NCBI GenBank assembly: GCA_003241785.1
Contig: QFPW01000007.1
Location: 1 to 64,000 of the forward strand
Reading direction: 5' to 3'
DNA: 64,000 nucleotides
Origin: Rhodovulum sulfidophilum
GTDB lineage: Bacteria; Pseudomonadota; Alphaproteobacteria; Rhodobacterales; Rhodobacteraceae
Shown: piece by piece, positions 51,563 through 60,814 of the stretch
Position numbering within the stretch: position 1 is the stretch's first letter
Layout of the letters: each line of letters begins with the position of its first letter
Translations under genes and position numbers: made by a program
The notes under the pieces: model-generated
What the model was told of the DNA's origin: nothing
Database searches by the model: none
The model's input: only the letters and a program-made list of their open reading frames with translations

Positions 51563-52951
51563 TCATTCGTAATGCTCGCGGTAGCGGCGCACGATCATCA
51601 CCCCGATGGTGTTGAGCGCCAGCGTGACGAGGAAGAGCACCAGCCCGAGCCCGAAGGCCGCGAGCGTCTTCGGGCTGTCGAAGGCGGTGTCGCCGACCAG
51701 CATCGAGACGATCTGCACCGTCACCGTAGTCACGGAATCGAGCGGGTTGATGGTCATCGTCGCGATGAGCCCCGCCGCCATCACCACGATCATCGTCTCG
51801 CCGATCGCCCGGCTGAAGGCGAGCAGGACGCCGCCGGCGATCCCGGGCAGCGCGGCGGGCAGCAGCACCCGCGTGATCGTCTCCGCCGCCGTCGCGCCCA
51901 TCGCGAGCGAGCCGTCGCGGAGCGACCGGGGCACGGCGCGCAGCGCGTCGTCGGCCAGCGAGGAGATGAACGGGATGATCATCACCCCCATCACCAGCCC
52001 GGCGGCGAGCGCGGAATTGGGCGAGGTCGCGAGCCCCATCAGCGTGCCCGCCTCGCGGATCGCCGGGGCGACGATCAGGACCGCGAAGAAGCCGTAGACC
52101 ACCGTCGGCACGCCCGCGAGGATCTCGAGCATCGGCTTGGCGAATTCGCGGAACCGGGGCGAGGCGTATTCGACGAGGTAGATCGCGGACAGGAGGCCGA
52201 TCGGCACCGCGACCGTCATCGCGATCGCCGAGATGAGCAGCGTGCCGACGAAGACGGGCACCGCGCCGAAGGCGCCTTCGCCGGCGATCTGGTCGGCGCG
52301 GATGGCGATCTGCGGTTCCCAGCGCAGCCCGAAGAGGAAATCGGTGACGGGCACCACGCGGAAGAAGGCGAAGGCCTCGGTCACCAGCGAGACGATGATG
52401 CCGAGCGTCGTGACGAGGGCGAGCCCCGCGCAGAGCATCATGAAGGCCGAGAGCGCCGCCTCGACCCGGTTGCGGGCGCGAAAGCGGGGGGCGAGCCGCG
52501 TGCGCGCGACGAAGGCGCCGATCAGCATCGCCGCCAGCACGACGACGAACATCGCGACCTCGGCCAGCATGGTCCAGCGCCGCAGCCGCGCCGCGGCCTC
52601 GGTGACCTCGGGCGTGGGCGGGGTGAAGATCCTGCCCCCGGCGACGTTGTGGATCTCGGCGACGACAAGCCCGACCGCCGCCGGGCTCAGCCCGGCGGTC
52701 ATCCCGGGCGGCAGGCCCTGGACGAGCAGCGCGTCGATGATCGCGCCCCGCGCCATGAGCCAGATGAGAACGAGCACGAGCGCCGGCACGCCGACCCAGA
52801 TCGCGACGAAGGCGCCATGATAGGCCGGCACCGAATGCAGCGCGGCGCCGCCCCGGTCGGCGGCGGCGAGGAAGCGCCGCGCGGTCGCGCGCCCGACGAA
52901 GAAGGCGGCGAGCGCGAAGGCGAGGATCGTCAGCGCGAGATAGGCGATCAT
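51563..52951 (-). CDS. pstC: Phosphate ABC transporter permease PstC (long form)
   Basis: 462 residues, longer than E. coli PstC, with an added N-terminal membrane and periplasmic section (residues 1 to about 160) before the core. The core contains PIGLLSAIYLVEYASPRFR, ILAGVPTVVYGFFAV, the EAA loop RAVPRSLRDGSLAMGATAAET and LLAFSRAIGETM. ATG 52951 overlaps the pstS stop as ATGA, so translation is coupled; it gives MIAYLALTILAFALAAFF, a first membrane helix. Confidence 0.95.
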   Translation of the reverse strand: MIAYLALTILAFALAAFFVGRATARRFLAAADRGGAALHSVPAYHGAFVAIWVGVPALVLVLIWLMARGAIIDALLVQGLPPGMTAGLSPAAVGLVVAEIHNVAGGRIFTPPTPEVTEAAARLRRWTMLAEVAMFVVVLAAMLIGAFVARTRLAPRFRARNRVEAALSAFMMLCAGLALVTTLGIIVSLVTEAFAFFRVVPVTDFLFGLRWEPQIAIRADQIAGEGAFGAVPVFVGTLLISAIAMTVAVPIGLLSAIYLVEYASPRFREFAKPMLEILAGVPTVVYGFFAVLIVAPAIREAGTLMGLATSPNSALAAGLVMGVMIIPFISSLADDALRAVPRSLRDGSLAMGATAAETITRVLLPAALPGIAGGVLLAFSRAIGETMIVVMAAGLIATMTINPLDSVTTVTVQIVSMLVGDTAFDSPKTLAAFGLGLVLFLVTLALNTIGVMIVRRYREHYE

Positions 52952-54027
52952 TCCGCGCCTTCCGCGTCGAAGCGCCGGGGATGGACGCGGCCGGCGACGT
53001 CGGCCCGGACGCGCGCGCGCGCCTCCGCCGACAGGGGGACGAGGCCGCGATCGACGAGATAGCCGTCCGGGCCGATCGCCTCCTCCGAGAGGTATTCGTC
53101 GAGCAGCTCCTCGAGGCCCGGGATCACGCCGCGATGCGGGTTCTTGACGTAGAGATAGAGCGGCCGGGTCAGCTCGTAGGCGCCACTCGACAGCGTCTCG
53201 ATCGTCGGCGCCACGCCGTCGATCGGCACGCCGCGCAGGAGGTCGCCGTTCTCGTAGAGGAAGGAATAGCCGAAGAGCCCGACCGTCGTCGGATCCGCCA
53301 GCAGGCGCTGCACGATGATGTTGTCGTTCTCGCCCGCCTCGATGAAGGGGCCGTCCTGCCGCATCCGGGAGCAGACCGCCTCGCGCCGCTCGGGCTCGAG
53401 CGCCGCGATCTCGGGGAAACCGGCGCAGCCGGGGTGCATCACGAGATCGACCAGCGCGTCGCGGGTGCCCGAGGTCGGCGGCGGGCCGAAGACCTGGATC
53501 TCCATGTCGGGCAGGGCGGGGTCGATCTCGCTCCAGCGGCGGTAGGGATTGGGCGCCAGCCGGCCGTCGACCGGCACGTCGGCCGCGAGGGCGAGGAAGA
53601 GCTCGCGCCGCGTGACCGCGATCGCCGGGCCGTCGAGCGATTGCGTGAGGCTGAGCCCGTCGAGCCCGATCAGCGCCTCGGTCACGTCCTCGACGCCGTT
53701 CGAGGCGCAGTCGCGGTATTCCGAGGCGGTGATCGGCCGCGAGGCGCCGGTGATGTCGGGAAAGGCGACGCCGATGCCGCCGCAGAAGATCTTGAGCCCG
53801 CCGCCGGTGCCGGTCGCCTCGACCACCGGCGCCTTGGCGTGGCTGCGGCCGACGTATTGCTCGGCGACCGCCTGGGAATAGGGGAAGACCGTGGAGGAGC
53901 CGACGACGCGCGCCCGGTCGCGCGACTGCGCCCCGACGGCGCCGGGGGAGAGAAGCGCGAGCCCCAGGACGACGGAAACGGCGCCAAGCGCGGTCATGGC
54001 CCCCGCGAGGAGCGGCGTTCGCATCAT
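52948..54027 (-). CDS. pstS: Phosphate ABC transporter substrate-binding protein
   Basis: Periplasmic phosphate-binding protein of 359 residues. The signal peptide is about 33 residues, ending PGAVGA. The phosphate-site signatures are VVGSSTVFPYSQAVAEQY near the mature N-terminus, the Asp-bearing VAFPDITGASRPI, and the PTSGTRDALVDL segment that supplies Ser, Thr and Arg contacts. AGGAG lies 4 bases before ATG 54027 and 7 before ATG 54024, so the second Met may be the true start. A Pho box lies 57 bases upstream. First gene of pstSCAB. Confidence 0.95.
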   Translation of the reverse strand: MMRTPLLAGAMTALGAVSVVLGLALLSPGAVGAQSRDRARVVGSSTVFPYSQAVAEQYVGRSHAKAPVVEATGTGGGLKIFCGGIGVAFPDITGASRPITASEYRDCASNGVEDVTEALIGLDGLSLTQSLDGPAIAVTRRELFLALAADVPVDGRLAPNPYRRWSEIDPALPDMEIQVFGPPPTSGTRDALVDLVMHPGCAGFPEIAALEPERREAVCSRMRQDGPFIEAGENDNIIVQRLLADPTTVGLFGYSFLYENGDLLRGVPIDGVAPTIETLSSGAYELTRPLYLYVKNPHRGVIPGLEELLDEYLSEEAIGPDGYLVDRGLVPLSAEARARVRADVAGRVHPRRFDAEGAE

Positions 54028-54083
54028 ATGTCTCCTGGCCGGTCCATCGCCGGACCGGCTGCACCCCACGTCACGGGAGAGAC

Positions 54084-54116
54084 ACATATGACAGATGAAC
54101 GACGTTTTATTGACAG
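54084..54116 (-). promoter_or_regulatory. Pho box upstream of pstS
   Basis: Three consecutive 11-base units on the minus strand: CTGTCAATAAA, ACGTCGTTCAT and CTGTCATATGT. The CTGTCA starts are 22 bases apart, the repeat of PhoB binding sites (7-base half-site plus 4 A/T-rich bases). Position and pattern indicate activation of pstSCAB by PhoB under phosphate limitation. Confidence 0.78.
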
Positions 54117-54171
54117 TTCAACCTTCTGAAAACACGCCACTTTCCTCGAATCCGATTCGCTGCGCGCGGCG

Positions 54172-55104
54172 TCAGTCGGGAAGCTCGGCCAGAAACCGCT
54201 CCACCACCAGCGCGGAATTGGTCGCGGCGAGGCTCATGAAGGTCGCCATCTCGTTCGCGCCCTCGCCGCCGCCGGCGAGATCCGACAGGCTGCGGAAGGC
54301 GATGAACGGCACCTCGTTGACATAGGCGACATGCGCGACCGCCGCGCTTTCCATGTCGATCACCCGCGCGCCGAAGACGTCATGCGCCCATTCGCGCAGC
54401 TTGGCGTTGTCGACGAAGGACTGGCCCGAGACGCCGGCGCCGCCGACGACGATCCGGGGCGCGTGGCCGAGGCAGGCGTTCTCGGCGTTGCAGGTGGCGA
54501 GGTCGATCTCGCCCGCCACCCGTTCCGCCACCTTAAGATAGCCCGGATCGACCGGGAAGAAGGCGCGCTCCTCGATCCCGTCCCGGCGCGCGCTGACCAC
54601 GCCGACCGGCTGCGGGAAGATCATGCCGAAATTCTCGCCCTGCTTCGTCATCCAGGGCGGCGGCACGAACCCCTCGGCGGTCTCGCGCGCCATCGCGCTC
54701 TCGAGATACTGGCTCCATTCCGCGGGCACGGAGACGTCGCCGATCGCGAGCGCGGGATCTGCGCCGCCGGCGATGCCCGAGAAGACGATCCCCTCGACCG
54801 CGAAATGGTCGAGCGCCATCTGCGTCGTCATCGCGGCGTTCACCATCGAGATGCCGGAGAGGAACAGCACGACCGGCGCGCCGCCGAGCGTGCCGGTCAC
54901 GAAGCGCGCGCCGTTGATCCGGTGCTCGGCCGGCGCCTCCATCCGGTCGTGGAGCACGGTCCATTCCGGGGCGAAGGCCGAGATGACGGCGATCCGGGGC
55001 GTCGCGTCGAGCGTTTCCGCCGCGACCGGGGCCGCCATGGCGAGCAGGCCGAGCAGCAGCGGGGCGAGCCCCGCCGACGGTTCGCGGGGTTCGGTCTGGC
55101 TCAT
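54172..55104 (-). CDS. Exported 5'-methylthioadenosine/S-adenosylhomocysteine nucleosidase-like protein
   Basis: 310 residues from ATG 55104. A hydrophobic N-terminal segment of about 20 residues (LLLGLLAMAAPVAAE) looks like a signal peptide. The rest is a purine nucleoside phosphorylase/nucleosidase fold (PNP_UDP_1): RIAVISAFAPEWTVL, the phosphorylase-type FSGIAGGADPALAIGDVSVP, VIDMESAAVAHVA and the catalytic Asp in FRSLSDLAGG. Unlike the common cytoplasmic MTAN it carries inserts and at least two cysteines (ATCNAENACLG), which fits a periplasmic location. The substrate is probably a nucleoside, not proven. Confidence 0.85.
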   Translation of the reverse strand: MSQTEPREPSAGLAPLLLGLLAMAAPVAAETLDATPRIAVISAFAPEWTVLHDRMEAPAEHRINGARFVTGTLGGAPVVLFLSGISMVNAAMTTQMALDHFAVEGIVFSGIAGGADPALAIGDVSVPAEWSQYLESAMARETAEGFVPPPWMTKQGENFGMIFPQPVGVVSARRDGIEERAFFPVDPGYLKVAERVAGEIDLATCNAENACLGHAPRIVVGGAGVSGQSFVDNAKLREWAHDVFGARVIDMESAAVAHVAYVNEVPFIAFRSLSDLAGGGEGANEMATFMSLAATNSALVVERFLAELPD

Positions 55105-55221
55105 GCGCGCGTCGCTCCCGGGTGATCGGTCATCATGAGCACATGTTGTGCATGGATTGCCCCGCTGGATGCAACCTGTTGATAATTTTCGGCCGCTGGC
55201 CGCCCGCGCGGTTTCTGACGT

Positions 55222-55250
55222 TTGACATTGCGGGCGGCGCGGTTTACGCG
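55222..55250 (+). promoter_or_regulatory. Candidate promoter of the pyrH operon
   Basis: TTGACA (55222-55227), a 17-base spacer and TACGCG (55245-55250), 39 bases before the pyrH start. The -35 is perfect; the -10 is weak, as is common in these genomes. Confidence 0.4.
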
Positions 55251-55288
55251 CTTGCGAAACATTTTGAGACGAGCGGGGCAGTCGCGAC

Positions 55289-56041
55289 ATGACGGATGGT
55301 TTGTCGGAAACTCCGGCCTCGGACGCCCGCCCGGCCTATGAGCGGGTCCTGCTGAAGATCTCCGGCGAGGCCCTGATGGGGCCGCAGCAGTTCGGGCTGC
55401 ATCCCCCGACGGTGGAGCGCATCGCCGAGGAGGTGAAGGCGCTCAAGGAGCTCGGCGTCGAGATCTGCATGGTGATCGGCGGCGGCAACATCTTCCGCGG
55501 TCTCCAGGGCAGCGCCCAGGGCATGGAGCGGACCACCGCCGACTACATGGGGATGCTCGCGACGGTGATGAACGCGCTCGCGATGCAGGGCGCGCTCGAG
55601 GCGCTCGGCGTGCATACCCGCGTGCTCTCGGCGATCCCGATGGCGCAGGTCTGCGAGCCCTACATCCGCCGCCGCGCCGTCCGGCATCTCGAGAAGGGCC
55701 GGGTGGTGATCTTCGCGGCGGGCACCGGCAATCCCTATTTCACCACGGATACCGCCGCGACGCTCCGCGCGAGCGAGATGTCCTGCGGCGCGATCTTCAA
55801 GGGCACGCAGGTCGACGGCGTCTACGACAGCGACCCGAAGAAGAACCCCGACGCGAAGCGCTACGACCGCGTCAGCTACGACGTCGTGCTGCAGAAGAAC
55901 CTGAAGGTGATGGACGCGGCCGCCATCGCGCTGGCGCGCGACAACGCGCTGCCGATCATCGTCTTCTCGCTCGACGCGCCTCTCGGCCTCGCGGGGGTCG
56001 TGCTCGGACGCGGCAAGTTCACCATGGTCGAGCCTGGCTGA
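55289..56041 (+). CDS. pyrH: UMP kinase
   Basis: Phosphorylates UMP to UDP in pyrimidine nucleotide synthesis. 250 residues of the amino-acid-kinase fold: VLLKISGEALMGPQQFG, VIGGGNIFRGLQG, RTTADYMGMLATVMNAL, FAAGTGNPYFTTDTAA and KGTQVDGVYDSDPKKNP. It is the first gene of a long operon running to fabZ beyond the window edge, followed 13 bases later by frr, the standard order. Confidence 0.97.
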   Translation: MTDGLSETPASDARPAYERVLLKISGEALMGPQQFGLHPPTVERIAEEVKALKELGVEICMVIGGGNIFRGLQGSAQGMERTTADYMGMLATVMNALAMQGALEALGVHTRVLSAIPMAQVCEPYIRRRAVRHLEKGRVVIFAAGTGNPYFTTDTAATLRASEMSCGAIFKGTQVDGVYDSDPKKNPDAKRYDRVSYDVVLQKNLKVMDAAAIALARDNALPIIVFSLDAPLGLAGVVLGRGKFTMVEPG

Positions 56042-56054
56042 GAGGGTGCATCCA

Positions 56055-56615
56055 ATGTCGGATCTCGAAATTGACATCGACGCGCTCGAGAAGCGCATGG
56101 ACGGGGCGCTGAACGCGCTGCGTCAGGAATTCGCGTCGCTCCGCACCGGCCGCGCCTCGGCCTCGATGCTCGACCCGGTGACGGTCGAGGCCTACGGCAG
56201 CCCGACGCCGATCAACCAGCTCGGCACGATCACCGTGCCCGAGCCCCGGATGGTGCTGATCAACATCTGGGACAAGAGCCTCGTCAACGCGGTCGACAAA
56301 GCGATCCGGAACTCCGGCCTCGGCATCAACCCGCAGATGGACGGCACGATCCTGCGGCTGCCGATTCCCGAGCTCAACGAGGAACGCCGGCGCGATCTCG
56401 CCCGCGTCGCCGGCCAGTACGCCGAGAGCGCGCGGATCGCGGTGCGCAACGTGCGCCGCGACGGGATGGATCAGCTGAAGAAGGCGAAGTCCGCCGGCAT
56501 GGCCGAGGACGATCACAAGATCTGGACCGACGAGGTGCAGGAGCTGACCAATTCCGCGATCGGCAAGATCGACGCGGCGCTCGAATCGAAGCAAGAAGAG
56601 ATCATGCAGATCTAA
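56055..56615 (+). CDS. frr: Ribosome recycling factor
   Basis: Splits post-termination ribosomes with EF-G. 186 residues, the usual length, with LRTGRASASMLDPVTVEAYGS near the N-terminus, the DKSLVNAVDKAIRNSGLGINPQ hinge region and the final helix. ATG 56055 with GAGAGGG upstream is used; GTG 56046 would add three residues. Confidence 0.97.
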   Translation: MSDLEIDIDALEKRMDGALNALRQEFASLRTGRASASMLDPVTVEAYGSPTPINQLGTITVPEPRMVLINIWDKSLVNAVDKAIRNSGLGINPQMDGTILRLPIPELNEERRRDLARVAGQYAESARIAVRNVRRDGMDQLKKAKSAGMAEDDHKIWTDEVQELTNSAIGKIDAALESKQEEIMQI

Positions 56616-56686
56616 AAAGGGGGATGCCCTCGCCGATCTGGTGATATAGGTCTCGGTGTCGTTTTCGAGGAGAGGTGTGAGCGAGT

Positions 56687-57418
56687 ATGAGCTCCGTTGA
56701 CCGGTCTGGCGCTGGCAAGACGCCGGCGCATGTGGCGATCATCATGGATGGCAACGGCCGCTGGGCCGAGAGCCGCGGCCTTCCGCGCCTGTCCGGGCAT
56801 CGCCGGGGGGCCGACCGCGTGCGCGAGATCGTCGAGGCCTGCCCCGACCTCGCCATCTCCCATCTGACCCTCTTCGCCTTCTCCACCGAGAACTGGAAGC
56901 GCCCGGCGCTCGAGGTCCAGGGGCTGATGCGGCTGTTCCGGCGCTACATCAAGAAGGAAGGCGCCCGGCTCGTCGCCGAGGGGGTGCGCGTGCGGTTCAT
57001 CGGCGGCCGCGATCCGCTCGACGCCGACCTGCGCGCGCTGATGGCCGGCCTCGAGGCGCAGACCGTCGGCAACGAGCGGCTGCACCTGACCGTCGCGATC
57101 AACTACGGCGGCCGGGACGAGATCCTGCGCGCGACCCGCCGGCTGGCCGCGGCCGTCGACGCCGGCCGGATCCGCGCCGAGGAGATCACGCCCGATACGA
57201 TCAACGATCATCTCGACACCGCGGGCCTGCCCGATCCCGACCTGATCCTGCGCACCTCGGGCGAGTTCCGGGTCTCGGGCTTCCTGCCCTGGCAGGCCGC
57301 CTATTCCGAATACGCCTTCCTCGAGACGCGCTGGCCCGATTTCACCGCCGAGATGTTCGCGGCGCAGGTGCGCGGCTTTGGCGGCAGGGAGCGCCGCTAC
57401 GGCGCCATCGCCGGATGA
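56687..57418 (+). CDS. uppS: Undecaprenyl diphosphate synthase
   Basis: Cis-prenyltransferase making the lipid carrier for peptidoglycan and surface polysaccharides. 243 residues. Motifs: IIMDGNGRWAESRGLPRLSGH with the catalytic Asp and Asn, TLFAFSTENWKRP, ALNYGG-type INYGGRDEI, and LILRTSGEFRVSGFLPWQAAYSEY with a late Glu in the C-terminal region. The stop overlaps cdsA by ATGA. Confidence 0.97.
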   Translation: MSSVDRSGAGKTPAHVAIIMDGNGRWAESRGLPRLSGHRRGADRVREIVEACPDLAISHLTLFAFSTENWKRPALEVQGLMRLFRRYIKKEGARLVAEGVRVRFIGGRDPLDADLRALMAGLEAQTVGNERLHLTVAINYGGRDEILRATRRLAAAVDAGRIRAEEITPDTINDHLDTAGLPDPDLILRTSGEFRVSGFLPWQAAYSEYAFLETRWPDFTAEMFAAQVRGFGGRERRYGAIAG

Positions 57419-58230
57419 GGGACGCGCCGCCGAAGCCCGTCCGCTTCGGCGACCTGGGCCTGCGCGTGGTCTCGGGGCTCGTCCTCGCGGCCATCGCCGG
57501 CATCGACATCTGGCTCGGCGGCGTCTGGTCGGTGACGCTGCTCGCCGCGCTGCTCGTCGTCATGCTCTGGGAACTCGACCGCATGGTGCAGGCCGGCCTG
57601 CCGCCGCGGCCGGCCTCGTTTCCCGCCGTGGCCATCCCGGGCGCGGTCGCGGTCTTCGCCACCTATCTCGCCGGGCCGCTCGCCGGGATCGCGGCGATCG
57701 CGGTCGGCTGCGGCCTCGCCGCGCTCGCGGGCGGGCGCCGCCGCGGCTGGCTGATCGGCGGGCTGCTCTACATGGGGCTCGCGGTCTGCGCGATGGTGCC
57801 GCTGCGCCATCTCGAGCCGAACGGGCTCTTCTTCGTCATCTGGCTGATCGTGGTCGTGGTCGCGACCGACGTCGGCGCCTATTTCGTCGGCCGCATCATG
57901 GGCGGGCCCCGGCTCTGGCCGGCGGTCAGCCCGGGCAAGACGCGCTCCGGCGCGCTCGGCGGCCTCGGCTTCGCGGTCCTGCTCGGCGTGCCGATCGGGC
58001 TCTGGGTCGGGCAGGACCTCTTCACCTCCATCTTCCTCAGCGTCGGCGTCAGCATCACCTCGCAATGCGGCGACCTGCTCGAATCCGCCGTGAAGCGCCG
58101 CTTCGGCGTGAAGGACGCGAGCCATATCATCCCCGGCCATGGCGGCGTGATGGACCGGCTCGACGGCGTGCTCGGCGGCGTCTGGTTCGTGGCGATCTGC
58201 GGCCTCGCCGGGATCGGGACTCTGGGATAG
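57415..58230 (+). CDS. cdsA: Phosphatidate cytidylyltransferase (CDP-diacylglycerol synthase)
   Basis: Makes CDP-diacylglycerol from phosphatidate and CTP. 271 residues, about seven to eight membrane segments. The family signature is near the C-terminus: SQCGDLLESAVKRRFGVKDA, then HIIPGHGGVMDRLDG. It is coupled to uppS through a 4-base overlap and lies 5 bases before dxr, so lipid-carrier and phospholipid synthesis are co-expressed. Confidence 0.96.
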   Translation: MRDAPPKPVRFGDLGLRVVSGLVLAAIAGIDIWLGGVWSVTLLAALLVVMLWELDRMVQAGLPPRPASFPAVAIPGAVAVFATYLAGPLAGIAAIAVGCGLAALAGGRRRGWLIGGLLYMGLAVCAMVPLRHLEPNGLFFVIWLIVVVVATDVGAYFVGRIMGGPRLWPAVSPGKTRSGALGGLGFAVLLGVPIGLWVGQDLFTSIFLSVGVSITSQCGDLLESAVKRRFGVKDASHIIPGHGGVMDRLDGVLGGVWFVAICGLAGIGTLG

Positions 58231-58235
58231 GCGAC

Positions 58236-59420
58236 ATGCGACGCAAGGTCAGTGTCTTCGGCGCGACCGGCTCGGTCGGGCGCAACACGGTGTCGCTGCT
58301 CGAGGAGCAGGGCGGCGCCGAGGCCTACGAGGTCGTGGCCCTGACCGGCGCCGGCAACGTGGCGCTGCTGGCCGAGCAGGCGCGCGGCCTTCGCGCGCGA
58401 ATCGCCGTGACGGCGGATCGGGCGCGGCTCCCCGAATTGCGCGACGCGCTGGCGGGCAGCGGGGTCGCGGCGGCGGCCGGGCCCGAGGCGCTGATCGAGG
58501 CGGCGGCCGAGCCGACCGACTGGGCGATGTCGGCGATCGTCGGCGCCGCCGGGCTCGGGGTCGGCCTGCGCACCGCCGAGCATGGCGGCGTCCTCGCCCT
58601 CGCCAACAAGGAGAGCCTGGTCTGCGCCGGCGCGCTCTTGCGCGCGACCTGCGCCCGGCACGGCACGCGGCTCATCCCGGTCGACAGCGAGCATTCGGCG
58701 ATCTTCCAGGCGCTGCGCGGCGAGGAGACGCGCGCGGCCGAGCGGGTGATCCTGACCGCCTCGGGCGGGCCGTTCCGCGACTGGCCGCGCGAGCGGATGG
58801 CGACGGTCACCCCGGCCCAGGCGCGGGCGCATCCGAACTGGGACATGGGCGAGCGGATCTCGATCGACAGCGCCACCATGTTCAACAAGGCGATGGAGAT
58901 GATCGAGGCGCGCGCGCTCTTCGACCTCGCGCCCGGCCGGATCGAGGTGATCGTCCATCCGCAGTCGATCATCCATTCGATGGTCGGCTTCGACGACGGC
59001 TCGATCATCGCCCAGCTCGGCCCCTCGGACATGCGCGGCGCGATCGGCTTCGCGCTGAACTGGCCGGAGCGGCGCCCGCTGCCGGTCGAGCGGCTGGACT
59101 TCGCCCGGCTGGCGCGGCTCGACTTCACCGCCGCCGATCCGGCGCGCTTCCCGGCGCTGCGCCTCGCGCGCGAGGTGATGGAGGCGGACGGGTTGTCGGG
59201 CGCGGTGTTCAACGCTGCCAAGGAGGCGGCGCTCGACGCCTTCCTCATCGGCGCGATCGGATTCCTTGACATGGCGATCCTGGTTGAACATGTGCTGGAG
59301 AAGCTCGCGCCCGAGGCGACGGCGGCGGGGCCGGGCTATGACCTCGGCGCCGTGACCGACCTCGATGCGACGGCGCGGCGCATGTCCGGCCTCTGGGTCG
59401 CGGCCTATAGCGGAAAGTGA
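58236..59420 (+). CDS. dxr: 1-deoxy-D-xylulose-5-phosphate reductoisomerase
   Basis: NADPH-dependent second step of the MEP isoprenoid pathway, the source of the isoprenyl units that UppS elongates. 394 residues. NADPH motif VFGATGSVGRNTVSLL, metal and substrate motifs LANKESLVCAG, VDSEHSAIFQ, and the flexible loop and signature HPNWDMGERISIDSATMFNK. ATG 58236 is 5 bases after the cdsA stop. Confidence 0.97.
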   Translation: MRRKVSVFGATGSVGRNTVSLLEEQGGAEAYEVVALTGAGNVALLAEQARGLRARIAVTADRARLPELRDALAGSGVAAAAGPEALIEAAAEPTDWAMSAIVGAAGLGVGLRTAEHGGVLALANKESLVCAGALLRATCARHGTRLIPVDSEHSAIFQALRGEETRAAERVILTASGGPFRDWPRERMATVTPAQARAHPNWDMGERISIDSATMFNKAMEMIEARALFDLAPGRIEVIVHPQSIIHSMVGFDDGSIIAQLGPSDMRGAIGFALNWPERRPLPVERLDFARLARLDFTAADPARFPALRLAREVMEADGLSGAVFNAAKEAALDAFLIGAIGFLDMAILVEHVLEKLAPEATAAGPGYDLGAVTDLDATARRMSGLWVAAYSGK

Positions 59421-59424
59421 GCCG

Positions 59425-60768
59425 ATGGACCTGATCGCGAGCATCCCCTTCTTCGGCGGCTTCCTCGCCACCGTGATCCCGTTCGTGATCGTGCTCGGCA
59501 TCGTTGTGGCGGTGCACGAATACGGCCATTACATCGTCGCGCGCTGGTGCGGCATCCATTCCGAGGTGTTCTCGATCGGCTTCGGCCCGGTGATCTGGTC
59601 GCGCCGGGACAAGCGCGGGACGCTCTGGCAGCTCGCGGCGCTGCCGCTCGGCGGCTACGTCAAGTTCCTCGGCGACGCCGACGGCGCGAGCCGCGCCGAT
59701 CCCGCCAGCCTCGACGGGCTGACGGCCGAGGAGCGCGCGCACAGCTTCCATGGCGCGAGCGTCGGGCGGCGGATGCTGACCGTGCTCGCCGGGCCCTTCG
59801 CCAATTTCATCCTGACCGCGGTCGTCTTCACCGGCGTCGCGATGTGGCAGGGCGTCCCGACCGAGCGGCCCACGCTCGGCGAGATCGCGGCCCTGCCGGG
59901 CATCGAGCAGCCGTTGCGCGTCGGCGACGTCGTCCTCGCGGTGAACGGGACCCCGGTCACGGGCTTCGCCGACGTCTATACCGCGGCGACGACGATGCCG
60001 ACCCCCGGCCCGATGGCTTTCACGGTCGAGCGGGAGGGGCGCGAGATCGAGGTGACCGCGCCCTATGCCTTCCCGCCGCTGGTCGAAGGCGTGGAGCCCC
60101 TGTCGCCGGCCAGCGCCGCCGGGCTGCGGCGGGGCGACCTCGTGCTCTCGGCCGATGGCAGGGAGCTCTTCTCCTTCGCCGATCTGCGGACGGTGGTCCT
60201 CGCGTCCGAGGGGCGGCGGATCCCGATCCAGGTCTGGCGCGACGGCGGCGAGGTCACGCTCGAGATCACCCCGGCCGAGCGCGACACCGACGACGGCGCC
60301 GGCGGGTTCGAGCGGCGGGTGATGATCGGCGTCGCGGGCGCGCCGCTCTATCTGCCCGCGACCGTGACCCCCGCGCCTTGGACCGCGGTCGGCTATGGCG
60401 TGACGCGGGTCTACGACGTGATCGCGCAGTCGCTGAACGGCATCCGCTCGATCATCAACGGCACGATCGGCGCGGAGAACCTGCAGGGTCCGATCGGCAT
60501 CGCGCAGATCTCGGGCGAGACCGCCTCGCAGGGCTGGCTCAACTTCATCGTGCTGATCGGCGTCATCTCGACCGCGATCGGCATGCTGAACCTGTTCCCG
60601 ATCCCGGTGCTCGACGGCGGCCATTTCGTGGCCTTCCTGATCGAGGCGCTGCGCGGACGGCCACCGAGCACGGCGGCGATGCAGCTTGCCATGTCAATTG
60701 GTCTTGGCTTGATCCTGCTACTGATGGTATTTGCTACCTACAACGACATCATGCGGATGATGAGTTGA
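59425..60768 (+). CDS. rseP: Site-2 zinc metalloprotease RseP
   Basis: Intramembrane protease of 447 residues that cleaves anti-sigma factors and signal-peptide remnants. The first helix has the zinc motif HEYGH (31-35). The PDZ region spans about 120-300 (LSPASAAGLRRGDLVLSADG). The C-terminal membrane motif MLNLFPIPVLDGGHF carries the third zinc ligand. ATG 59425 is 4 bases after the dxr stop. It precedes bamA in the operon, linking envelope stress signalling to outer-membrane assembly. Confidence 0.96.
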   Translation: MDLIASIPFFGGFLATVIPFVIVLGIVVAVHEYGHYIVARWCGIHSEVFSIGFGPVIWSRRDKRGTLWQLAALPLGGYVKFLGDADGASRADPASLDGLTAEERAHSFHGASVGRRMLTVLAGPFANFILTAVVFTGVAMWQGVPTERPTLGEIAALPGIEQPLRVGDVVLAVNGTPVTGFADVYTAATTMPTPGPMAFTVEREGREIEVTAPYAFPPLVEGVEPLSPASAAGLRRGDLVLSADGRELFSFADLRTVVLASEGRRIPIQVWRDGGEVTLEITPAERDTDDGAGGFERRVMIGVAGAPLYLPATVTPAPWTAVGYGVTRVYDVIAQSLNGIRSIINGTIGAENLQGPIGIAQISGETASQGWLNFIVLIGVISTAIGMLNLFPIPVLDGGHFVAFLIEALRGRPPSTAAMQLAMSIGLGLILLLMVFATYNDIMRMMS

Positions 60769-60814
60769 CACAAGGGCGGAAAACGCCCGAACGACGGCAA
60801 GAGGGCAGTGCGGA

